In this document: positions 55,372-64,000 of the stretch, in pieces
Layout of the letters: each line of letters starts with the position of its first letter
Position numbering within the stretch: the stretch's first letter is position 1
NCBI GenBank assembly: GCA_963815495.1
Contig: CAWFGW010000010.1
Location: forward strand, 178,191-242,190
Length of the DNA stretch: 64,000 bases
Reading direction: 5' to 3'
Origin: CAWFGW01 sp963815495
GTDB lineage: Bacteria > Bacteroidota > Bacteroidia > Cytophagales > JAAEPT01
Translations under genes and position numbers: made by a program
The notes under the pieces: model-generated
Told to the model about the DNA's origin: nothing
Database searches by the model: none
Seen by the model: only the letters and a program-made list of their open reading frames with translations

Positions 55372-55404
55372 TTATTTCTCTTACTTTTTTCTCTCTCTTC
55401 TTTT

Positions 55405-55468
55405 TTGGTTGGTCGGTGAGGACACCAACCAATGCTAATTAGCCGTGGTAAGTGTCCTCACTGACCAC
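55405..55468. repeat. Twin-hairpin element in the murG-murC spacer
   Basis: Hairpin 1: TTGGTTGGT (55405-55413) with ACCAACCAA (55424-55432). Hairpin 2: GTGGT-a-AGTG (55445-55454) with CACT-g-ACCAC (55459-55468). GTGAGGACAC (55416-55425) and GTGTCCTCAC (55452-55461) are perfect complements and lie largely in or next to the two loops, so the hairpins could kiss or rearrange into one long stem. Confidence 0.8.
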
Positions 55469-55470
55469 TG

Positions 55471-56574
55471 TTATGTTTTTAATAACTTTTCAATCTCATT
55501 GACTATTTCATCTGTCGCATTTGGCTTTGCCATTTGCTTGATATTTTCACTCAACGCGAGTTGTTTTTCTTCATCGGCCAGCAACTTCAAAAGTGCTGTA
55601 ACCAATTGTTCTTTTGCCTCAGTATCTTTCACTAAAACGGCCGCATCTTTTTTCACCAATGCCATCGCATTTTTAGTTTGATGATCTTCCGCTACATTGG
55701 GAGACGGCACCAATATGATCGGTTTACCTACCAAACATAACTCGGACACCGACAACGCTCCGGCTCTGGATACCACCACATCCGCAGCGGCATAGGCTTG
55801 ATCCATTTCATAAATGAAATCGCGAACCACTACCCCTTCACCATTTAAGTTTTTAAGGCTCTCATAATAAAAAGCGCCTGTTTGCCACAGCAATTGATAA
55901 CCTGCTGCGACCAATTGATCCACACCATGCTGAATGCTTTCGTTAATGGTTCTCGCACCTAAACTTCCACCGATAACTAAAACGGTTTTCTTTGCTGGCG
56001 AAAGGTTGAAATGTGCTAAAGCCTCCGATTTTGGAATGACACTTTCACTAATATCTTTTCTCACAGGGTTACCGGTGATCACGAGCTTATTTTTTGGGAA
56101 ATAAGTTTCCATGTTATCGTAAGCCACACAGACTTTTGCGACATCGGTTGCCAACAATTTATTGGTTAAGCCGGCATACGAATTTTGTTCCTGAATTAAC
56201 GTTGGCACACCCGCATTCACCGCTGACTTTAACAAGGGTCCACTGGCATATCCTCCTACCCCAATGACCACATCGGGTTGAAAGGATTTAATGAGTTTTT
56301 TTGCGATGAGTAAACTTTGAAGCAGTTTGAATGGCACCGCTAAGTTTTTTAATGTCAATCGTCTTTGAATCCCCATGATAGGCAGTCCAACAATTTCGTA
56401 ACCTGCCTTAGGTACTTTTTCCATTTCCATGCGACCCAATGCCCCCACAAATTTTATTGCTGCTTGTGGAAAGCGGTGTTTCAGCTCATTTGCAATGGCT
56501 ATCGCAGGATAGATGTGCCCCCCAGTGCCACCACCACTTATTATAAATCGATATGGTGTACTATTAGGCTGCAT
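55471..56574 (-). CDS. murG: UDP-GlcNAc:lipid I GlcNAc transferase MurG
   Basis: 367 residues. GT-B enzyme converting lipid I to lipid II. SGGGTGGHIYPAIAIA (about 13-28, acceptor/diphosphate loop), GVGGYASGP (about 104-112), VIGGSLGARTIN (about 198-209) and SRAGALSVSEL (about 268-278, UDP-GlcNAc site) are all intact. It overlaps ftsW by 11 nt. Confidence 0.97.
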   Translation of the reverse strand: MQPNSTPYRFIISGGGTGGHIYPAIAIANELKHRFPQAAIKFVGALGRMEMEKVPKAGYEIVGLPIMGIQRRLTLKNLAVPFKLLQSLLIAKKLIKSFQPDVVIGVGGYASGPLLKSAVNAGVPTLIQEQNSYAGLTNKLLATDVAKVCVAYDNMETYFPKNKLVITGNPVRKDISESVIPKSEALAHFNLSPAKKTVLVIGGSLGARTINESIQHGVDQLVAAGYQLLWQTGAFYYESLKNLNGEGVVVRDFIYEMDQAYAAADVVVSRAGALSVSELCLVGKPIILVPSPNVAEDHQTKNAMALVKKDAAVLVKDTEAKEQLVTALLKLLADEEKQLALSENIKQMAKPNATDEIVNEIEKLLKT

Positions 56575-57763
56575 CTTCTTCTATAGTTGTATTTGTTGAT
56601 GTCGTTAAACTTTGTTCCTCGGACATATCACCGCGGCTTACGCTAAGAATAATTCCGATACTAAAACCTGTAAAGACTAATGATGTACCTCCTAAACTCA
56701 GCATCGGTAAGGGCAAACCCGTTACGGGACCTAAGCCCACCACTACCGCCATGTTAATCATCGCTTGGGTCACTAATGCAAAGGACAATCCGGTAGATAA
56801 CAACCCACCAAAGGCTTTTTCACTTTTAGAAGCCACGACCATCCCCCGATAAAAAATTCCGAGATAGAGCACGATAATGATGACCCCTGCCACCAAACCA
56901 TATTCTTCATTGATGATGGCATAGATGTAATCGGAAAAGGCTTCCGGTAAGAAGTACCGCTGCATACTGTCGCCTGGACCTACGCCAAACATGCCGCCAT
57001 TGGCTATCGCGATATAGGCTTGTTCTACTTGATAAGGAACTTCTGTCAAGACATCTTCCTCTCCAGAACCAAAGGTACTCGCAACAAAGTTTTTAATCCG
57101 TGACACTACTGTTGCCCCCCGTGAACCAAACATTAAAGCCATTCCTATTGCAGGAATACCTGCTGCCACTAAACCTACAAGGTAACGCATAGGCACCCGG
57201 CCGATAAACATAATAATCATGCAAGTCGCAAAGAGCATTACGGCTGTGGAGAAATCGGACAAGGCTATTAAACCACATATAAGAGCACACCACCCCACAA
57301 TTGGGAATACCGTGTTTCTAAAGTCATCTATTGATTTTTGACGTTTTGCTAACATGCTCGCCAAATTGGAAATTAGAGCCAGCTTGGCTAAATCGGAGGT
57401 TTGGAAGGTTTGGTTGATAATAGGAATTACAATCCACCGGGATGCACCGTTGATATTAATTCCTCTGAAATAGGTATACAACAACAAAGGCACGGAGAGA
57501 ATCAAGAGAAACCGCGAGATTTTACTGTAATACAAATAGTTGATGTTATGGGCTACCCAAATAGAAAAGAAGCCTATCCCAATAAGAATAAGGTGCTTGA
57601 TGAGGTAATATTCGGTATTACCTTCCATGTGTTTGTACGCCTGAGCACTAACCGCACTGTAGACGACCAACACACTAAAAACGGAAAGAAAAAACACTAT
57701 CATCCAAATGATAGGATCTCCTTTCAGGTTTTTCTTGAGCCATATTTCTATTTGTTCGAACAT
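56564..57763 (-). CDS. ftsW: Peptidoglycan glycosyltransferase FtsW (SEDS)
   Basis: 399 residues, ten membrane helices. SEDS-family polymerase of septal peptidoglycan, partner of the class B PBP FtsI encoded in the same cluster. Features include INGASRWIVIPI (about 104-115), VEQAYIAIANGGMFGVGPGD (periplasmic loop, about 246-265) and LPMLSLGGTSLV (about 355-366). Start is 3 nt after the murD stop. Confidence 0.96.
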   Translation of the reverse strand: MFEQIEIWLKKNLKGDPIIWMIVFFLSVFSVLVVYSAVSAQAYKHMEGNTEYYLIKHLILIGIGFFSIWVAHNINYLYYSKISRFLLILSVPLLLYTYFRGININGASRWIVIPIINQTFQTSDLAKLALISNLASMLAKRQKSIDDFRNTVFPIVGWCALICGLIALSDFSTAVMLFATCMIIMFIGRVPMRYLVGLVAAGIPAIGMALMFGSRGATVVSRIKNFVASTFGSGEEDVLTEVPYQVEQAYIAIANGGMFGVGPGDSMQRYFLPEAFSDYIYAIINEEYGLVAGVIIIVLYLGIFYRGMVVASKSEKAFGGLLSTGLSFALVTQAMINMAVVVGLGPVTGLPLPMLSLGGTSLVFTGFSIGIILSVSRGDMSEEQSLTTSTNTTIEEDAA

Positions 57764-57766
57764 TGT

Positions 57767-59161
57767 TTAAAAGAAAGTTGACAACATCATACTTAAGATG
57801 GGGCTACCTTTCTGCATTCCTTTTACTGCTTCTTTAAATTTATTTCCACGGTCTTCGTAGTTTCTGAACAAGTCAAAGCTGGCACATGCAGGTGATAACA
57901 AAACAATATCTTCCGCTGCAGCTAATTCGTTGGCTAGCCTCACTGCATCGTCCATGTTTTTTGCTTCTATCACCGTTTGTACCTGATGACCAAATGCTTT
58001 AATTAACTTTGAATTATCTTTCCCTAGGCAAATGAGGGCACGTACTTTTTCGTTTACTAGCTCTTCAATGACCTTATAATCGTTTCCTTTATCTACACCA
58101 CCAGCAATCCAGATGATAGGTTTTTCGAAACTGTCTAAGGCATATTTTACAGAGTCAACATTAGTCGCTTTGGAATCGTTGATATAGCGAATACGGTTGA
58201 TAATCGCTACATCTTCTAAACGGTGAGGGGCATTTTCAAACGTTTGTAACGCTCGCCCAATTTGTTTTTCAGTTACCCCTGCTGCCAATGCCGCCATAGT
58301 TGCTGACATCACATTGATGTAATTGTGTTTACCCGTTAATGGCAAAGCATTAATATCATGACTAAACACATGCGTCATGTGGTTATGGATATTGAAGACC
58401 AATTTATCCTGAGCGGTATAAGCACCGTTCAACACTCTATTCTGCAGAGAAACCGATAATTTAAACGCATCAATTTTTCTATGTAGCATTTCTCTTTTCA
58501 ATACAGGATCGTCCGTAAATGCTATAAAATAATCTTCGTTGGTCTGGTTTTGAGCAATTCTGAATTTGGAATCGATGTAGTTTTGAAAGTTGTAATCATA
58601 TCGGTCTAAGTGATCAGGTGTAATGTTCAACAACACCGCGATATCCGCTTTGAACTCATACATGTCATCCAATTGAAAGCTACTCAACTCAACAACATAA
58701 TAGTCCATATCAACATCTTTAGCCACTTGCTTAGCTAAGCTTTGACCAACATTACCTGCTAGACCAACATTGAAGCCCGAATTTTCAATCAGGTGATAAG
58801 TCAATAGCGTTGTGGTTGTTTTACCATTACTACCCGTAATGCAAATAAATTTCGCATCCGTATAGCGCGCTGCAAATTCAATTTCTGAGATGATAGGAAT
58901 GTGTTTTTCCTTCGCTAACATTAATAAAGGAATGTTACCGGGGATTCCTGGGCTCTTAATGATTTCATCGGCATCCAACACCACCCCTTCAGAATGACCT
59001 CCTTCTTCGAAAAGAATTCCCTTCTTTCTTAAAGTTGTTTGGTGGGCAGCATCAATTTTTCCAGCTTCAGACACAAACACTGCATGACCATGTTTGTGCG
59101 CTAGAATGGCTGCTCCCATTCCACTTTCACCAGCACCTAAAATGACAACTTTCTTTTTCAT
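57767..59161 (-). CDS. murD: UDP-N-acetylmuramoylalanine--D-glutamate ligase MurD
   Basis: 464 residues. Adds D-glutamate to the stem. Rossmann start VVILGAGESGMGAAILA (about 5-21), ATP loop CITGSNGKTTTTLLTY (about 107-122), NITPDHLDRY (about 178-187) and NDSKATNVDSV (about 313-323). Intact and of normal length; 4 nt after mraY. Confidence 0.97.
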   Translation of the reverse strand: MKKKVVILGAGESGMGAAILAHKHGHAVFVSEAGKIDAAHQTTLRKKGILFEEGGHSEGVVLDADEIIKSPGIPGNIPLLMLAKEKHIPIISEIEFAARYTDAKFICITGSNGKTTTTLLTYHLIENSGFNVGLAGNVGQSLAKQVAKDVDMDYYVVELSSFQLDDMYEFKADIAVLLNITPDHLDRYDYNFQNYIDSKFRIAQNQTNEDYFIAFTDDPVLKREMLHRKIDAFKLSVSLQNRVLNGAYTAQDKLVFNIHNHMTHVFSHDINALPLTGKHNYINVMSATMAALAAGVTEKQIGRALQTFENAPHRLEDVAIINRIRYINDSKATNVDSVKYALDSFEKPIIWIAGGVDKGNDYKVIEELVNEKVRALICLGKDNSKLIKAFGHQVQTVIEAKNMDDAVRLANELAAAEDIVLLSPACASFDLFRNYEDRGNKFKEAVKGMQKGSPILSMMLSTFF

Positions 59162-59165
59162 TATC

Positions 59166-60431
59166 TTATCTCAATTTCAATGTTGCTAAAGTCAATACCG
59201 CGAGCAGGATTCCTATGATCCAAAACCGGTTGACAATTTTTGCCTCGTGCATTCCTAATTTTTGGTAATGATGGTGTAGTGGAGACATCAAAAACACACG
59301 TCTTCCTTCACCATATTTTTTCTTGGTATACTTGAAATAAGCTACCTGAATCATGACTGATAAATTTTCCATCAAGAAAATTCCACATAATATTGGAATC
59401 AATAATTCTTTTCGAATAGAAAGAGCAATCACCGCGATTACTCCACCAATGCACAAGCTCCCCGTATCACCCATAAAAACTTTTGCTGGGTAGGAGTTAT
59501 ACCATAAGAAGCCAATACATGCACCCACAAAGGCAGCAGCAAAAACTACAATTTCACCCGTGTGAGGTAAATACATAATATTTAAATAATCTGCGAAAAT
59601 GGTGTTACCCGACACATAAGCCAATACTGCCAAGGTTACCCCAATAATCGCAGAAGTCCCTGCCGCCAAACCGTCAATTCCATCTGTAATATTTGCGCCA
59701 TTTGACACAGCCGTCACAATAAAGATCACTACCAAAATGTAGACTAACCAAGTGAAGTCCATATCTAAAAAACTCAAAATAGTGCCGTAGTCAAACTCAT
59801 TGTTTTTTAAAAATGGGATGGTCGTCACCATGGATTTCACATCAGTATATTTACTCGTTTTGTTTACAAATTGAGTAATTTGATCGGCTTGATCGCCTCT
59901 GGACACCTGATCCACTAAACTCTCTCTGGATCCCGATTCATATTCATGATAATCTCTTACCACCACATGTTCGTTGAAGTAGAGCGTGGTGCCGACAATA
60001 ATGCCTAAGCCAATTTGTCCGACAATTTTAAATCGACCCGCTAACCCTTCTTTGTTTTTTCTAAATACCTTGATGTAGTCATCCAAAAATCCAATCAAGC
60101 CCATCCAAACGGTGGAAATAATTAATAGGATCACATAGACATTATCTAATCGAGCAAACAACAAGGTTGGAATCAAAATACAGGTAATGATGATCACCCC
60201 ACCCATCGTTGGTGTTCCTGTTTTCTCTAATTGTCCTTCCAAACCAAGGTCACGGATGCTTTCCCCCACTTGTTGACGTTGAAGCATTCGGATAAATTTC
60301 TTCCCAAAAATAACAGCGATCAACAAGCTTAAGATAACCGCAGCGCCAGAGCGAAACGAAATGTATTGAAACAAGCCTGCTCCTACTAGGTCAAATTGTT
60401 TGTCGAGATAGTCAAATAGGTAATAAAGCAT
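59166..60431 (-). CDS. mraY: Phospho-N-acetylmuramoyl-pentapeptide-transferase MraY
   Basis: 421 residues, about ten helices. Makes lipid I from UDP-MurNAc-pentapeptide and undecaprenyl phosphate. Key motifs: GTPTMGGVII (about 72-81), FLDDYIKV (about 115-122), NGANITDGIDGLA (about 248-260, metal Asp), VFMGDTGSLCIGG (about 322-334) and PLHHHYQ (about 383-389). The periplasmic insert at about 160-215 is a Bacteroidota feature that makes it longer than the 360-residue E. coli protein. Spaced 1 nt from murE. Confidence 0.97.
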   Translation of the reverse strand: MLYYLFDYLDKQFDLVGAGLFQYISFRSGAAVILSLLIAVIFGKKFIRMLQRQQVGESIRDLGLEGQLEKTGTPTMGGVIIITCILIPTLLFARLDNVYVILLIISTVWMGLIGFLDDYIKVFRKNKEGLAGRFKIVGQIGLGIIVGTTLYFNEHVVVRDYHEYESGSRESLVDQVSRGDQADQITQFVNKTSKYTDVKSMVTTIPFLKNNEFDYGTILSFLDMDFTWLVYILVVIFIVTAVSNGANITDGIDGLAAGTSAIIGVTLAVLAYVSGNTIFADYLNIMYLPHTGEIVVFAAAFVGACIGFLWYNSYPAKVFMGDTGSLCIGGVIAVIALSIRKELLIPILCGIFLMENLSVMIQVAYFKYTKKKYGEGRRVFLMSPLHHHYQKLGMHEAKIVNRFWIIGILLAVLTLATLKLR

Positions 60432-60432
60432 C

Positions 60433-61896
60433 TTATTTCTCTAACTGTTTAAACTTTTGGATTAATTCTTCTCTATCGTTAAAATGATGTTTCACACCAT
60501 TAATTTCCTGGTAATTTTCATGTCCTTTTCCAGCAACAAGAATAATGTCATTTGATTCAGCGAGATGGCAACCAAAGGATATCGCCTCCGCTCTATCAGC
60601 CACGGTGATCACTTTCTTTTTCATCGTTGGGCCCACTCCTGCCTGCATTTCTTTCAAAATATCATCAGGGTTTTCCGTCCGTGGGTTATCGCTCGTTAAA
60701 ATCACTTTGTCACTATAGCGACAAGCAATTTCTGCCATCATCGGTCGTTTGGTGCGATCGCGATCGCCACCGCAGCCAACTACGGTAATCACTTTTGAGT
60801 TACCTTCTTTTAACTCATCAATCGTTGTTAACACGTTTTCTAAGGCATCAGGGGTGTGGGCGTAATCCACTATTCCAATCACACCAGTTGGAGAAATCAC
60901 GCGTTCAAAACGACCACGAGCGGTATCTAAGATGGATAAATCGGTTAATACTTCATCCGCATCCTCACCCATAAGCACGGCAACACCATAGACAGCCAAT
61001 AAGTTGTAAGCATTGAACTTGCCGATTAATCGAAACCAAACGGCTTTGTTATCAATTTCAAGTTCCAGACCTTGGAGGGTGTTGGAAATAATTTTTCCTT
61101 TAAATTCTGCTGGTGTCTTTAAGGCGAAGTAATTTTTTGAAGCTTTGGTATTTTGCATCATTACAGAACCTCGTCTATCGTCTCCGTTGACCAAAGCAAA
61201 AGATCCTTTCGGTAGTTGATCAAAAAAGGCCTTTTTCGCTTTGATGTATTCATCAAATGTTTTGTGATAATCGAGGTGGTCGTGCGAGATGTTGGTGAAA
61301 ACTGCTCCCTTGAAGTGTAAGCCTGCAATACGTTCTTGTACTACGGCATGCGAACTTACCTCCATAAAACAGTGTGTACAACCCTCCTTCACCATTTTTG
61401 CTAATAGCTCATTTAATGCGATGGGATCGGGTGTGGTATGCGTGGATGGAATAACGACATCATTGATAATATTTTCTACCGTGGAAAGTACCCCTGCATT
61501 ATAACCCATTGCTCGAAACAACTTATAAAGCATGGTCACAGTGGTCGTTTTTCCGTTGGTACCCGTCACCCCTACTAAGGATAATTTTTTAGAAGGAACC
61601 CCATAAAAATTTGAAGCGATAATGCCTAATGCTTTAGCGGAGTTTTCCACCTTCACAGCTGTTACATGTTCAGGCTTATCCTGAGGAAGCTCCTCACAGA
61701 TAATGATGGTGGCACCCATCTCAATTACTTGAGCGATATATTGATGCCCATCTACTTGCGTACCACGGACTGCCACAAACAAATCGCCTTCTTTCACTTT
61801 ACGCGAATCGAAGATGAGCTTGTTGACTTCCACATCCGTTCGTCCAGCTACTTCAAGCAGCGAAACACCATACAATATGTCTTTCAGTTGTGACAT
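60433..61896 (-). CDS. murE: UDP-MurNAc-L-Ala-D-Glu:meso-diaminopimelate ligase MurE
   Basis: 487 residues. ATP loop TGTNGKTTT (111-119), TNISHDHLDYH (about 201-211), a carbamylated-Lys region IKAKKAFF (about 218-225) and the C-terminal DNPR motif at 403-406. DNPR selects meso-diaminopimelate; lysine-type enzymes have a different sequence there. Adjacent to ftsI with a single-base junction. Confidence 0.97.
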   Translation of the reverse strand: MSQLKDILYGVSLLEVAGRTDVEVNKLIFDSRKVKEGDLFVAVRGTQVDGHQYIAQVIEMGATIIICEELPQDKPEHVTAVKVENSAKALGIIASNFYGVPSKKLSLVGVTGTNGKTTTVTMLYKLFRAMGYNAGVLSTVENIINDVVIPSTHTTPDPIALNELLAKMVKEGCTHCFMEVSSHAVVQERIAGLHFKGAVFTNISHDHLDYHKTFDEYIKAKKAFFDQLPKGSFALVNGDDRRGSVMMQNTKASKNYFALKTPAEFKGKIISNTLQGLELEIDNKAVWFRLIGKFNAYNLLAVYGVAVLMGEDADEVLTDLSILDTARGRFERVISPTGVIGIVDYAHTPDALENVLTTIDELKEGNSKVITVVGCGGDRDRTKRPMMAEIACRYSDKVILTSDNPRTENPDDILKEMQAGVGPTMKKKVITVADRAEAISFGCHLAESNDIILVAGKGHENYQEINGVKHHFNDREELIQKFKQLEK

Positions 61897-64000
61897 TTAC
61901 CCCAGTATCAATTTAATTTTATTTCCTACAAGCAGTTTGGTACCAGGCAATTCCGATTGGGATTGCACACGCCCTCGTCCTTCATACATCACTCGTAGTC
62001 CAGCATTTTCTAACACATACAAGGCATCGCGTAAAGTCATCCCTGACACATCTGGAACAACCCCTTTTACCCTGTTTTTTTCTTTCCACTGAATGATTTT
62101 CATTTCATCATTCCGCTGCGCTTGTACAAATTTGTTTTTAAAGCTTTCGCCTCCCCAGGCATTTATTTTTGCAGAAGACAACCCGTCTAGTATCACCATT
62201 AAGTCATCATAATAACCTGATTGAATCACTGGAAAAACCCCTTTTTCAGCTACTACTTTTTGTAACACGGGAGAATGCAATTCCAAATCACGGGCATAGA
62301 CTTTATCAGCGATCTCCTTAAACACTGGCCCTGCGACTTGATTACCATAATACAATCCTGTTTTAGGATAATCAACCCCCACTATGATACTGTATTTTGG
62401 GTTTTCGGCTGGAAAATAACCCGCAAAAGAAGCATAGTAGACCCGATCATAATGTCCCGCAATCAATTTTTGGGCAGTACCTGTCTTACCAGCTATTTTA
62501 TAATTATCGTTTCTGACATTCGTTGCTGTACCTCGCTCTACCACACCCTCCAGCATCGCTTTTAATTTCACCAGCGTTTCTTTTGAACACACTTGTTTGC
62601 TGAGCACCTCGGTTTCATATTCCTCAATTATTTTATCGGCATATCGAATCCGTTTCACAATCATTGGCTTCACCATTTTACCATTATTAGCAACAGCATT
62701 ATAGAGCATCAACATTTGCAAGGGCGACATCTCCACCTCATACCCGTGACTCATCCAAGGCAGGGTGACACCACTCCACGTTTTATCTTGCGGGTTTTTC
62801 ACTTTAGGTATTGCTCCACCTTTAATTTGAAATCCTACGGGCTCTTTCAAATGAAAATCTTCTAAATAGTCTACAAAGCGTTGTTGCGTAGCGGAAGATT
62901 TTCCGAACGTTTCCATGACTAGTTTAGCAGTGCCCACGTTCGATGATTTTTCAAATACTTCCTGCACGGTTATTTTACCATACCCTCCCTCTTTTGAGTC
63001 GGTAATGGTTCGTTCATACACTTTAAAACGACCATCTCCAGTTTCCACTGAATCGGTTAATTTCAGGTTAGTCTCTTCAAAAAGCGCCATCATTGAAGCG
63101 AGTTTCATGGTGGAACCTGGCTCTACGGCTTTACCAACAGCATAATTATAGTTTTCAGCATATCGGGGTTCTAGATCAGGTCGATTTTTATTGACATCTT
63201 CTAAATTAGCAATCGCTTTAATTTGCCCTGTAGCTACTTCCATCACGATTACACAACCATTATCCGCTCGGTGTGCTTCCAACGTTTTTAATAAGGCGTG
63301 CTCTGCTACGTCTTGCAAGTTGACATCAATAGTGGTTTCGATATCATAGCCATGGCGCGGTTTTACTTCTTTGGCATCCGGAATCATTCGCCATTGTCCA
63401 CCAGAGATTTTGGTAAACAATGCTTTCCCATTTTTACCTGCCAAGGTACTATCAAAGCTGAATTCTAAACCTGCACCAAAACGACCTTTTTCACCACTTC
63501 TAGATTGGTTTTTAATATAACCTACCGTACGTCTTGCCAATTGACCAAAAGGAATAAAGCGTTTGTCAACACGTTCAAAGATCACCCCACCACGCATTTT
63601 CCCTTCACGGAAAATTGGCCATTCAGACATAATTTTCTTCTCATGGTGATTAATCATTTTGGAGTTTAACAAAACATAGCGTCTGTTTCTCACGCGCGCA
63701 TCGTTGATCAATCTTCTGTACTCTAATTCCGATCGGTCACCAAAAAAATTGCTTAGGTGCCTACTCAACGAATCAATGCCCTTTGTATAGATTGGTTGTA
63801 AGTTTTCTGCTTTAGTAATCCCTGGATCAAACGCCACGCGATAAAAAGGCAACGAAGTTGCCATTAAACTTCCGTTATCCGAATATATATTGCCGCGAGT
63901 CGCTTTTACATCCATCAAACGGACGTTTTGCTGTTGCGACTTAGCAATCCAACGTTCGTTGTCAATAAATTTAATATTGATAAGCTTCCCTATAATCAAT
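61897..64000 (-). CDS. ftsI: Class B penicillin-binding protein FtsI/PBP3 with PASTA domain (5' part cut by window edge)
   Basis: At least 700 residues remain; the true start and most of the N-terminal membrane anchor lie beyond the right edge. Dimerisation domain begins at about 30 (VKATRGNIYSDNG). Transpeptidase motifs: SxxK in EPGSTMKLAS (about 293-302, nucleophile Ser296), SxN in KSSNVGTAK (about 351-359) and KTG in AGKTGTAQK. A C-terminal PASTA domain (about 640-700, VPDVSGMTLRDALYVLENAG) ends the protein. Cross-links septal peptidoglycan with FtsW. First visible gene of the dcw cluster. Confidence 0.95.
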   Translation of the reverse strand, partial: LIIGKLINIKFIDNERWIAKSQQQNVRLMDVKATRGNIYSDNGSLMATSLPFYRVAFDPGITKAENLQPIYTKGIDSLSRHLSNFFGDRSELEYRRLINDARVRNRRYVLLNSKMINHHEKKIMSEWPIFREGKMRGGVIFERVDKRFIPFGQLARRTVGYIKNQSRSGEKGRFGAGLEFSFDSTLAGKNGKALFTKISGGQWRMIPDAKEVKPRHGYDIETTIDVNLQDVAEHALLKTLEAHRADNGCVIVMEVATGQIKAIANLEDVNKNRPDLEPRYAENYNYAVGKAVEPGSTMKLASMMALFEETNLKLTDSVETGDGRFKVYERTITDSKEGGYGKITVQEVFEKSSNVGTAKLVMETFGKSSATQQRFVDYLEDFHLKEPVGFQIKGGAIPKVKNPQDKTWSGVTLPWMSHGYEVEMSPLQMLMLYNAVANNGKMVKPMIVKRIRYADKIIEEYETEVLSKQVCSKETLVKLKAMLEGVVERGTATNVRNDNYKIAGKTGTAQKLIAGHYDRVYYASFAGYFPAENPKYSIIVGVDYPKTGLYYGNQVAGPVFKEIADKVYARDLELHSPVLQKVVAEKGVFPVIQSGYYDDLMVILDGLSSAKINAWGGESFKNKFVQAQRNDEMKIIQWKEKNRVKGVVPDVSGMTLRDALYVLENAGLRVMYEGRGRVQSQSELPGTKLLVGNKIKLILG

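Overview
The window comes from a low-GC member of the Bacteroidota, probably a Flavobacteriales-like lineage. The evidence is two proteins with type IX secretion (T9SS) C-terminal sorting domains, a PorE-architecture OmpA protein, a four-gene ExbB/ExbD block, Bacteroidota-type lipoproteins, and a division/cell-wall (dcw) cluster in the usual order for the phylum. MurE carries the DNPR motif, so the peptidoglycan is probably meso-diaminopimelate type.

Layout. 1-3.0 kb: a partial GH3-family gene and dnaA, with an AT-rich upstream region holding one perfect DnaA box. 3.0-8.8 kb: a giant TPR-CHAT protein, then a decayed membrane glycosyltransferase. 8.8-11.2 kb: exbD-exbD-small membrane protein-exbB and tRNA-Ser(GGA). 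11.3-15.4 kb: a T9SS cargo protein, three small membrane proteins (one with paired compensating frameshifts), L-asparaginase and TatD. 15.5-25.7 kb: a surface-polysaccharide region (three glycosyltransferases, polysaccharide deacetylase, Wzx-like flippase, O-antigen ligase/polymerase, LPG-synthase-like membrane protein) with an OppC-like permease and a SpoIIE-type phosphatase. 25.8-34.3 kb: ruvC, an ECF sigma factor with a probable membrane partner, kdsB, an NfeD-type protease, LysM protein, SLC13 transporter and a TIGR02757 protein. 34.3-46.8 kb: lipoproteins, HTTM protein, YgiD-like dioxygenase, secreted esterase, outer-membrane proteins, pdhB and the PorE-like OmpA protein. 46.8-50.2 kb: an accessory island. 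50.3-64 kb: the dcw cluster on the minus strand (ftsI-murE-mraY-murD-ftsW-murG-murC-ftsQ-ftsA-ftsZ).

The most interesting locus lies between the cell-division cluster and the PorE-like gene. A stand-alone reverse transcriptase of the defence (DRT/UG) type is preceded by about 350 nt of non-coding sequence. The ends of that sequence pair through a perfect 13-bp stem extended by 6 bp, and several hairpins lie inside, so it looks like a retron-like or DRT-like structured RNA. Inside it, a perfect 12-nt direct repeat delimits a 72-nt unit (24 codons) with one stop-free frame on each strand. Repeated copying of that unit would give an endless open reading frame, the logic known for DRT2 (Neo). This last step is inference. 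Next to it, two 70-nt elements (65/70 identical, inverted-repeat arms) and a third partial copy separate small unknown genes like cassettes.

Other structure: three 7-bp tandem arrays in intergenic DNA, one of which supplies the last codons of a glycosyltransferase, and a murG-murC spacer with two hairpins whose loops are complementary over 10 nt.
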